Shown here in pieces: positions 13,070 to 22,671 of a stretch of 64,000 nt of DNA. Numbering within the stretch: the first letter of the stretch is position 1; each line of letters opens with the position of its first letter. Both the position numbers and the translations under genes were made by a program. Source of the DNA: Mytilus edulis (taxonomy: Eukaryota > Mollusca > Bivalvia > Mytilida > Mytilidae); NCBI RefSeq assembly GCF_963676685.1, contig NC_092356.1, positions 23,609,750 through 23,673,749 on the forward strand. Direction: 5' to 3'. The notes beneath the pieces were generated by a model. That model worked only from the letters and a program-made list of their open reading frames with translations. It was not told the DNA's origin and did not search any database.

Positions 13070-13250
13070 GTTTAGTTCATTTATATGTTTTGGAGTTTAG
13101 AATTCTATTTAGGGTCCTGCTGAGGACCACCTCCGGGTGCGGGATTTTCTCGCTGCATTGAAGACCCATTGGTGGCCTTCGGCTGTTGTCTGCTCTTTGG
13201 TCGGGTTGTTGTCTCTTTGACATATTCCCCATTTCCATTCCCAATTTTAG
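13070..13250 (-). repeat. Dispersed mussel repeat, family A, inside FB-1
   Basis: Contains CCTCCGGGTGCGGGATTTTC and CGGGTTGTTGTCTCTTTGAC, the complement of the conserved family A core. Nested in the interior of FB-1. Confidence 0.75.
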
Positions 13251-13959
13251 TCATTCAAGATTTGACTGCATTATCAATGGTGGTTCTAAAGCATATTTTT
13301 AAAGCTTTTGTACATTAAGGAATATTCTAAGCCCTTTCCTCATAGATGCTGGTCCAGAAGATTACTAGGCATTGATTTATATAAATTTGAATATGTATGT
13401 CCTATTCATGCTTCATGCAAAACATGACTACCTCATCATTGCTGGTTCGTGTGAAAATATTTTGCATTTGTTCAAAATTAAATCTTCTATCCTTTTGATG
13501 TTTTATGCAAAATATGACTGCATTGCTCCTGTTTGTTCATAAGAACAAGGCTTTAAACAAAATCAAATTAAAGCTAATGTTAAACTATGGACCCCAGTTG
13601 CTCGGACCCCCTCGGACCCGGACCTTCATTAATACAAACTTGTAACATCATGCTTTCTGATGAGTCAGACAATATGACTGCCTTACTACTGCTTGTTCTT
13701 AAGTTTTTTTTAAACTTTAAGTTACCTCAAGTTCTTAGACCCCACAGACCTATTGACCACCACTTGAGAAAAAAAAAACACGAATCCCCTGCTATATACC
13801 AAGGATCACCCCTACCAAGTTTGGTCCGAATTGGCCAAGTGGTTTCAGAGGAAAAAATTAAAATGTGAATTGGGGACGGGCGGACGACTGGCGCTTAGTT
13901 TGAACATATTTATTTATAGTGGATTGGGAAACAAGTTATTACAACTTATATTAATCCCT

Positions 13960-14250
13960 TTCCACTTTGCGGGTGCGTTTGCTGCCTTGTAGTGACATTA
14001 GCCTGCTCTTTTCCGAAATCTATATGGGTGTCTTTTACGTGCAAGATATATTGCTCTCTCTTAACACGGGTCAGCCATTTATCGTGCCCTTCCGACGGAC
14101 TATTGTCGTTTCTCAAGACTATACTCGCAAATGGTGTCTAGGGATAGCCCAAAATTCTGTTCCTGAAATTTTCTCCCCGGAACGGGGATCGAACCAGGAA
14201 CCTTTGTGTTAGTATTCCGATGCGCTATCCACTACACCACGGCTCTCACG
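13960..14250 (-). mobile_element. tRNA-derived SINE (about 290 bp)
   Basis: Read on the minus strand from 14250, the head GAGCCGTGGTGTAGTGG (A-box-like) is followed 30 bp later by GGTTCGATCCCC (B-box), as in an RNA polymerase III promoter derived from a tRNA. The body follows. The T-stem has mismatches and the acceptor ends do not pair, so it is not a functional tRNA gene. The tail is AT-rich. It lies inside FB-1, so it was either captured by FB-1 or inserted later. Confidence 0.65.
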
Positions 14251-14494
14251 ACTGGCGCTTACTGATGAAAATAGGTCACATGGTCCTTCGGCTAACAGCT
14301 TAAATATTCGAATAAGCTACAATGCCAGGAAATGCAGTATATGTATATACTTATGATTTATTCCCAAAATAAAATACGTAAAAATCAGGTCCATCCTTTG
14401 TTGATTAACTGGTAAATGCAAGCAAGGTTATAGATATATCTGACTGACAGTTATGTGGACAGTTTAAAAAGTCGTACGTTCAGGTTTATTTAAG

Positions 14495-14905
14495 TTGTGA
14501 GCACAATCTTACAATAGTTTAGCGCACAAGATTAAAAGTTGTGCGCATAAGATTAAAAGTTGTGCGCACAAGATTAAAAAAGATGTGCGCTCAAGTTTAA
14601 AAAAGTTGTGCGCACAAGTTTAAAAAAGATGTGCGCACAAGTTTAAAAAAGTTGTGCGCACAAGTTTAAAAAAGTTGTGCGCACAAGATTAAAAATTGTG
14701 CGCACTAGATTAAAAGTTGTGCGCACAAGTTTAAAAGTTGTGCGCACAAGATTAAAAGTTGTGCGCACAAGATTAAAAAAGTTGTGCGCACAAGTTTAAA
14801 AGTTGTGGGCTCAAGTTTAAAAGTTGTGCGCTCAAGATTTAAAGTTGTGCGCACAAGATTTAAAGTTGTGCGCACTAGATTTAAAGTCGTGCGCACAAAT
14901 ATTCT
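14495..14905 (-). repeat. Right subterminal tandem array of FB-1
   Basis: About 17 units of 21-23 bp, TTGTGCGCACAAG plus TTTAAAA or ATTAAAAG, in reverse orientation to the left array. Some units carry GTGCGCTC or GTGGGCTC variants. The right array is about twice as long as the left, so copy number has changed since the arms were identical. Confidence 0.85.
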
Positions 14906-14944
14906 AAATTTCATCTTTGGCACTAAGTCTTAAGGGGCTCCGTA

Positions 14945-15233
14945 CATGTCAAACATGTTACATTGAAGAATCCGTTTTACATGTATTGTTGGAATGCCAG
15001 GCATATATTGATATCCGAGAACGTTTCCTTTCTGATTTGCACAATTTCCTTCTTGATGCATGGACCGGCATGTTTTTCTCAGAGTTGCCTCGCTTCAATT
15101 TATTATCGGCGACATAGCATTTTTTTGTTCTGTGATGATATTGGAAAAAAAGGTTGATGAAATGGGCAAACAATATCTGAAACTAGTCATTAAAGCTCGA
15201 AATGAGTTGTTGCATGTAAAAGGTCTAAATTAA
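14945..15233 (+). pseudogene. Non-LTR reverse-transcriptase C-terminal tail, right fragment
   Basis: The frame shows a C-x2-C-x8-H-x4-C pattern (TCQTC...LHVLLEC) followed by Y-I-D-I-R-E-R-F, the Cys/His motif at the end of many non-LTR reverse-transcriptase polyproteins. A stop comes at 15115. About 36 more residues of coding character (E-M-G-K-Q-Y-L-K-L-V-I-K-A-R-N-E) continue in another frame up to 15233, so there is a frameshift. It is a decayed retrotransposon end, split by FB-1. Confidence 0.55.
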
Positions 15234-15500
15234 TTTAAATGTATGAAAGTTCGAAAGTGTGACAAGTTTATGGGAATATGCATTGTTAGAAAAAGTCTAT
15301 TATATATATTATATACAATGTAAATCTTTTAAGATATCGCAATGCACTTTTACAGTTTCTTTTATTCACTTTTCCAAATTTTTATTGTCAAAGTTCGGTT
15401 TTTGAAAAAATCCCTTTACGATTATATTGACATTTTTAATTATATTGATGTTTTTATTTACGTACACTGTATGTATTGTACATGTATAGTTTGTATGACG

Positions 15501-15505
15501 CAAAC
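15501..15505. repeat. Target-site duplication CAAAC of FB-2, left
   Basis: CAAAC directly abuts the left terminus of FB-2, and the same five bases follow the right terminus at 19234-19238. Confidence 0.7.
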
Positions 15506-18500
15506 CACGGTGGGTATGGTTGTCCTGCGAGAGAACGTACTGTGCTGGTGATTTGGTCCTGACGGGTGCTGGTGGGTCCTGATTCTGTGCTGGTGGGTTT
15601 GTTTACATTGTATCAGAACGGCAATAAAACGACTGTTTTGTTGCTTAATTTTTCTCTGATGTGTCATAAGTACCATGCAAAGTATATTACAACAATATTA
15701 TATTGCAAAAGTCGTGCAAGTTCGTTAAACGGAATTGTCCTGACGCTGTGCTGGTGATAAGAAAAACGGTCCTGGTTCTGTGCTCCTATGTCCTGGTTCT
15801 GTGCTTTTATATTTTAGTTAAAAGTGGCATATATTCAAGAGCATTGATGCTGTACTGTTGTTGACTAATTAGCTGTTGTCTGCTTTCTTGAAATTGACAT
15901 TGTTGTGAATCTGTTTACTGTTATTATGAGAGAAAAAATACCCCTATTTGAAAAAAAAAAGGAAATTAACTGTAATCTTATTTATTGGCCTGTTAATGGA
16001 ACCCTTCTTGCCCCCTTTTAAGATAAGAAAATATGTTTACGATTTTCGGGATTACGATCATTTTGCAAGATCACCAAAATACGTTGTAATTTATACAATA
16101 CTTAATATAATGTAGATGATGTGGTATGTTTGTTGTCAATGGACAAATTTCCATAAGAAACCAAAGGAAGTCTGTGTTAACAACCATACGTCATCGTACG
16201 ACCTTCAACAATAACCCATAAAATAATAATGTGAAAGGTTTTGCATAAATATAGAACAAAGGACTTTCTGGGCGTTTGAATCATGTCTTTAGCAGCTTAA
16301 AACACATTTGTTTGTGAACAATTGAGTGTTGACTATAAGAATGACAATAGTATTGCGGGTTTGTGTGTTTGGTGTTTTTTTGGGGGGAGGGTGGGGGAGG
16401 GAGGGGGATAAGTAAGAGCGAGGTTACAGTGAAAGCTTGGAATAGTTTCCCGTAAAATTTTAAAGGTGGATTGTAAAAGAAAAATGTATCTTATATTAGC
16501 CTTGGTCACACTATACCGGATAGCTCGAACGGACGCCTAACGGATAACTTTTTCTCAATCCGTTCATGTCCGTTGGACGTCCGTTCTTATCCGTTAGGCG
16601 TCCGTCCATATCCGTTGCATGTCCGTTAAGCGTCCGTTTTATCCGTTGACGTCCGTTCTGTCCGGTGGAAAATTTTGAGCATGTTCAAACTTTGAACGGA
16701 CGTCCAACGGATAAAATGTCCGTTGAACGTCCGTTAGGCATCCGTTTTGTACGGTACTCGTCCGTTTTGTATCCGTTACGTATCCGTTATGCATCCGTTG
16801 GAGATCCGGTAGACCAATTCACCAACGGATGTCTACCGGACGCCTAACGGATAAAACGGATGTAAAACGGACATTAACGGAAGGATAACGGATAAAACGG
16901 ATGACTACCGGATGTAAAATGGACAAATGCCAATTGAAATTTCTCATGGTTTATTGCCTTTAATTTTTAGATGGTTTATTGCCTTTAATTTTCAGATTAT
17001 TTTGTTCATCCATTTTATCCGTTACGCTTCCATAGCGGTGTCTGTTTTAACTGGTACTCGTCCGTTGGATGTACGTTCCACGTCCATTCTGTCCGGTACG
17101 TATCCGTTTCACGTACGTTCAGTGTCCGTTGTGTGTCCATTTGGCATTCGTTACATGTTCGTTAGTACACCAACGGACTCCCAACAGATACAAATTTTGT
17201 CAACGGATAACTTTTTTTTTTATCCGTTAGGCGTCTGTTCGAGCTATCCGGTAAGGTGTGACCGAGGCTATAGCTATTAAGAATCACTTGCTGTAAGATT
17301 TTTCCAACATATTTTTTTTTGTCTAAGCGGTTATCAGGTATTTGTTTTTCGAAAATTCGATAAAACACTAAAAAAATCACTATTTTATGAAAGGGCAAGC
17401 TAGAATATGTCAGAGAATGAAGACGAGATAACCTAGAAAACACTAAAAAACCTAAGATTTCTTAGCTTTTTTATTTCAAAATAAATATTTTTGATAAAGA
17501 ATTACGGGGGAGGAAGTGAACAATGTGTCCTACTTTTCTATATTTAAATATTTTTCATGAATAAAAATCAAATGTGCCTTGATTATAATTGAAAATGAGT
17601 AAATGGAAAAAATACCCAACTAAAATACACTTTTATTTTAATATTGGTAATATCACTAAGCTTTTAAGTTTTGTGTGTCAAACACACCATCTCTGTAGTT
17701 ATGACTCCTTACTAAGATATTTCACTTCATTCATTTTTTTTCTGCATTTTTTTATATTGTGAATTCATAGAATTATTATATTAAAATGTAGCCTTAATTT
17801 ATATTTAAAAAACATAAACACGCCTGGAAAGTAAAATGCGTACTCGGCTGTCTGTAATCGACCATTTTTAGACACCCCAGGCTCCTAAAAAACAAGCCGG
17901 GGTGGGGGTTCAAAGATGCAAATTAAGTACTTATATCAATATTTTATCTTTTCGTGTACGGTTTATGACAATGTCAATTACGAAATGTGCATATATCAAG
18001 GGGAAACTTCTTGCAAATCATTATTATTTATTATAGTTCATTATTGTATTTAGTAGAAAAAAGAGAATTTAGTGAAAATAAAATAATATTTTTGTAGAAA
18101 ATTCACAGACCTTTGTACAGAGATTTTTGTTATGTTTACCATGGGATCAACACAAGGGTTCATTACCGAGTAAACAACAAAATGTCTATCTACCTTGCAC
18201 ATTTCAGAAAATTCGGATCAGATAACGAAACTAGGTCCAGCAACATTTATAAGCAATTTAAGATTTTGACCCTCACAGTTTCCATTCACCACAAATATTC
18301 TCGTTAATACAACGAATCATTTTAAATACAAAAATACCAGTTGCAGCCTTTCGTTTATCTATTAATATATGTATACGGATGAAGTTATGAAAGGCAGCAG
18401 GGTCATCGGGATGAGGAGTCCATGTCATCTGAAATAAATGCTAAGCATAGATCTAGAAAGCGACAGATAATCATGACATTAACTTAAACTCTGTTCTTTT

Positions 18501-19233
18501 CGACTTTTTTCGAACAAATTGACACATAAAATGAATTATATAGTATTGTGGAATTTTTAACTTATGTTAGATACTATATATTGTTATCTGATATTGGACG
18601 AAAGATGTTGCCCTTTTATGTTATTATGTAATACAAGTTAAGATCATTTGAAAACACATATTAAACAGCCAAATGGATGCACAAGAGCTAAAATAGGAGT
18701 CATAGATCCTGTTGGCAACAATTATCTGCCCAATTTTATTGATTTTGTAACATTTGTTTCAAATATGACCAACTTCTTATCCAAAATCACCAGCACCGTA
18801 TCAGGACCCACCAGCACAATGACAGGACCCACCAACACAGTATCAGGACATGCATAAATTGAGAAAATGCTAAATTTTAAGAAATTGCAATGTTTTTTCA
18901 CAAAATTGTTTTGTCGTGTGGATTGCGGTATAGAAAGCGGACTCTATGAGCATTTTTGTTTTATTTTTTCAGTTCGAGATTTTCTGAAAATGAGCATTTT
19001 TGTGTTACGCTTACTGAAACAGTTTAGAGGGTCAATTTTTTAATGGTTTATATATGAACCCATAAGAAACGAAATTGAAAAATCTCAATTGTTTTCTTCC
19101 ATTTTTTATGAGTGAAAACGTCAAAAATCATCATTTTCGTCTTTGTTTACATTTTTTCATTGATCACCAGCACCCGTCAGGACCGAATCACCAGCACAGT
19201 ACGTTCTCTCGCAGGACAACCATACCCACCGTG
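15506..19233. mobile_element. Foldback-like element FB-2 (3.73 kb) with TSD
   Basis: The terminal inverted repeats at 15506-15574 and 19165-19233 are 69 bp long with one mismatch, starting CACGGTGGGTATGG. Within and beyond them, degenerate copies of GGTCCTG..CTGTGCTGGTG are repeated (on to 15800 on the left, and 18788-18850 in reverse on the right). A 5-bp duplication CAAAC flanks the element. No transposase is encoded, so it is non-autonomous. The near-identity of the arms suggests a recent insertion. A further TIR element (16497-17274) sits inside it. Confidence 0.75.
16497..17274. mobile_element. TIR element with CCGTT-motif interior, nested in FB-2
   Basis: The left end TAGCCTTGGTCACAC and the right end GTGTGACCGAGGCTA are inverted. 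The similarity extends about 55 bp through CCGGATAGCTCGAAC and CGCCTAACGGATAA. The interior is made almost entirely of degenerate 10-12 bp steps of TCCGTTNNACG in both orientations. If the end is read as GCC..GGC, a TA duplication flanks it. The ORFs over it (60, 117 and 93 codons) are repeat artefacts. Confidence 0.75.
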
Positions 19234-19238
19234 CAAAC

Positions 19239-20825
19239 ACTTATACACTGTTGGTGTTTGTCCCGATGTAAAGTCATGTAAAGGGGTAGTTTCTCAATAA
19301 ATATATGTATATATATTTCGGAAGCTCATTGAAATTAGTTGATAAAATAGGTTTGAATTTGATTTTGTTTAGTCAGCTACGCAGCCATAAGACTTCATTT
19401 CTGTATAATTTGAGGTTTTACATATCTGTCCTGAAACCCAGTCAACAATTCCAATTTTAACATGGTGTATCATAAGATTTTAAAGTTTACATTTTGACGA
19501 AAGGTACGTAGTACTACGCTTGATGAATCATATATTAAAGTAAGACTCTATTTAAGGATCCTTCAATTTGACATATTTATGTAATCTCAATCGAAGCGTC
19601 ATGGATTTCAATTGCGTTTCACCTTAGTGATTGCCTATTAAGGTGGTATGGATGCCTTTCGCCATCTTGAATTGTAAATAACAGAGAACCTAAGGTATAG
19701 TAAATTTACAACAAAATGTAGGAAAATTTGATGAGGAATGTAAATAACTAATCTGAATTTTCACAAATTAATAAAATAATACATTTATAAAATTTTAACT
19801 TATAAATATTAATATTTCTTTGATTTTTAATGTTTTTAAATAAATATCTCCGTAATAGTGCATTTCTGAAAGAATCTACATGGAGGTTTGCTATCTTATA
19901 TTTTAGCCGGGAAAACAGTACGGTGAAACTTTCTTTTCTTTTGATATTCTCAAAAAATATAATATACAGATATAAACAATATACCAAATTTTCACATTAT
20001 ATTTTTCAAAATGGTCACAAAGCTTTCTCTTATGAAAAATGCACACAAAAAATAAAACTACCCATAACACTCCCGTTTTGTACATTTTATGAGCAGAAGA
20101 TTCTATAATTTATTCAAATACAAACTTATAACCCCATCAAAATATCATACTTTACATAGATTTCAAGAAAATCAACCAAAAACTGACCAAAAAAAGACTA
20201 ATTTTTTGCGGAGTTATCTCACCTTCCAATGTTAATTTCTATAGGAAATTAAACATGCTGATTTTGAGTTTTCCTCAAGTTAGATTTTATGGGACTTTTT
20301 CTGTGTATATTAAGGGCATAATGCTATAGTTTAGAACGTAAACATTTTGTGTTGCAATTAGTTTGAGGTCAAATCTTAGTTTGACTGAACTATTAAATTT
20401 GTAAGCTTTTTAGGTGAAAGCCGACATTTTTTTGCTTTGCAAAGAATATTACCATAAAAGATTGGATATGAAATCTTGAACGTATAAGATGTATGCATGG
20501 CGATTTATATTTACGAATGATGTCCTTGTACCGATGAGAACATTTAGTAAATGTTTTGACTATTTTGTGATATTGAAAAACACGGTGTATTTTTTCAGTA
20601 ATACAGAGATTCTAATTCCTTACATGTGATGTAACGTATGTTTTCCACTAACTTCTACGCATATAATTGCTCAGCTGCCTTAGTCCATAATTCGGTAAGT
20701 ATAGCTGATATAAGGGATGGTAAATAATCAGATCTATTCTAACATTGTTCAGTTGATTTTCTAGGCACTTTGTAATAATTCAATTAGACGCATTGTATTT
20801 CCTAATGATACTATTAGGTATAATT
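19239..20825. other. Intergenic DNA, fragment of a TIR family
   Basis: No gene. TTGACGAAAGGTACGTAGTA at about 19494 matches the terminal sequence of the element at 38623-39841, so a fragment of that family may be present. The rest is AT-rich. Confidence 0.4.
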
Positions 20826-20827
20826 TG

Positions 20828-20962
20828 TAGATGTCAATATACATGGTAAACGTATACATTTGTATCTACATGTATCTATATATCTACATGTATCTAATAT
20901 ATATCTACGTGTACATGTATCTATATATCAACATGTATCTATATATCTACATGTATCTATCA
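20828..20962 (+). repeat. Short tandem repeat, TACATGTATCTATATATC type
   Basis: Repeated TCTACATGTATCTATATA blocks of about 18-20 bp. A simple-sequence array; the 64-codon Y/M/I frame over it is an artefact. Confidence 0.75.
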
Positions 20963-21054
20963 AAAGGATCATACAGTACAACCAATAGTTGGAGAAACCC
21001 GCTAATTTACATACTGATTTTATAAGTGAAAAGATCTACATGTGCGTATATATA

Positions 21055-22343
21055 CACATGGAAAAAAGTATTGCAACACCAAATTGAAATTGAAATTTAA
21101 AAAACACTTTTTATTTTTTTGTGATATAATTTGGTAAAATAGAACTAGCTAAACATTATTTAAGTATCACCTGAATTTAATCAATACATATCGACTCGAT
21201 AAGTTTTTATTTGCACATGCAGCTACTGTACCAGTAAACAGCAAAACAGATGTTTTTATCCTCATTGTTTTCAACACTTTAAATAACCAAGTTTTTAAAG
21301 TTATGTGATTGACACCTTGTAATGGGTCCTTGACAACTCTTAACTGCAGCAAGATGGCAGATTATCAGCATGAGAGAAGCAGGGATGTCGCTGTAACAAC
21401 TGCACGTATTGTCGGTCATCACCATTCCACAAAAAGTCGTTTTGAGAATAAAAATCAGGCAATAAACGATGTTAAAGACCTTCCGAGATAATGAAGACCC
21501 CCTATACCATTTGCTAGGGAAAATCAAGCATAATGAAGGTTGGTCAGAAGGAAACACATTGCATACAATACAATCCTAAAAAGAGAGTGGTGGGCATACA
21601 GGAGCCTTTTAACAAGAACTGTTCGAGATCGACTCATCGCTACTGGTTATCGTGCGATAAGACCATTTCGGAGACCTTTGCTTCCGAACAGACATACAGT
21701 TTTCCGTATCCAATGTAGTGCAGAGCTCGCCAAAATTGGAAATTAGCATTGTGGAGGAAGATCCATTGTTCCAATGGAATTCAGTTTATCTTCCTTGGCA
21801 CGATCGTAGCCCGGATTTGAACCATATTGAGCATATATGGGACACTAATGGGCGGAAAGTGCGCGAAAGGACACCCCAGTTCAAACACATCATAAAATAA
21901 ACAATGCCCTTTATCAGAAATGGTTGCAGCTAACTTAGCAACAAATTAGTCGATTTATGGCAGGAATCAGAAGACGTTTAGATGCGGTTATCCGTTTGAA
22001 TGGAGGCTGCGCACAAAGTTCTAATGGTTGGCGTATAACGATCAACCATGATGTGAACAGTCATCTGAAGATTAATTTTGAAATGTCTGACATTGTAGAG
22101 TTCGACTACTGTAAAAGTTGTAAATGCATTTTTTTGTACAAAAAACACTTCATTTTGTTATTAAAATTGTGGTTATATAAATCATTTTTTTTTCAATTAT
22201 TTTTTGTTCGTTTCAATGCCAATGTTATCATAAACTATGTTTCAATAATATTATACAAATATTTTATTATATTTCATCCAAAAAAAGAGGCTGATTTTTT
22301 AAGTTTTAAAAAATCAAGGTGTTGCAATACTTTTTTCCATGTG
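21055..22343 (+). mobile_element. Tc1-type DNA transposon, defective (1.29 kb)
   Basis: Perfect inverted ends CACATGGAAAAAAGTATTGC / GCAATACTTTTTTCCATGTG continue into CAACACC and are flanked by TA on both sides (21053-21054 and 22344-22345), as expected for the Tc1/mariner superfamily. The interior is a broken transposase on the plus strand. The element is close to the usual 1.3-1.6 kb Tc1 length but lacks part of the gene. Confidence 0.85.
21351..22021 (+). pseudogene. Tc1-type transposase pseudogene
   Basis: The order matches Tc1 transposases: an N-terminal DNA-binding remnant (M-A-D-Y-Q-H-E-R-S-R-D), a middle L-I-A-T-G-Y-R-A-I-R-P stretch, then W-H-D-R-S-P-D-L-N-H-I-E-H-I-W-D near 21800-21845 and a terminal R-R-R-L-D-A-V-I-R-L-N-G-G. 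These parts lie in three frames separated by stops. The segment that should carry the first two catalytic aspartates, between the H-R-T-V-F-R-I-Q-C part and the S-P-D-L-N-H-I-E part, is missing, so the gene cannot make an active enzyme. Confidence 0.85.
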
Positions 22344-22671
22344 TATATGTAAAACCTGTCATATTCCTCATAAAATATTAATAAATAATCAATGTAATGG
22401 ACAGTAACCAGTTTTACAACAATTAATTGTCCAGCGTGGTCAAAACATGCCAAAAATGTGTCAAATATATCCAGATACTTGTCGTTTTGATAAATAGCTT
22501 TTTCCGTGTATCTGATGAAAACTTTAAATGTTGACACTTGTTAAACGCATGTGATTAACATCTGTCTTAATATAATCTGTGTGGTTTGTTACAGTAGTTG
22601 ACCCACCGGAATGTAGAATTAGACGTTGAATTATCTCCCTTGTTAAGATACAGATCATTACACTGCTGGAA

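Larger units (their letters stand above)
11765..14944. mobile_element. Foldback-like element FB-1 (3.18 kb)
   Basis: Both ends begin TACGGAGCCCCTTAAG in inverted orientation, followed by GATGAAATTTAGAATATTTG and then inverted arrays of a 21-23 bp unit centred on TTGTGCGCACAA: about 9 units on the left (11805-11996) and about 17 on the right (14495-14905). Long terminal inverted repeats built of tandem subrepeats are the defining architecture of Foldback/Galileo-type elements. The interior holds a 115-codon frame, one family A repeat copy and a tRNA-derived SINE, but no transposase. No exact target duplication is visible (CACGTC on the left against CATGTC on the right). It interrupts a reverse-transcriptase relic. 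Confidence 0.7.

Noticed and set aside
16927-17443. 117- and 93-codon frames over the CCGTT element
   Set aside because: They consist of the repeated motif of the TIR element and do not resemble a protein.
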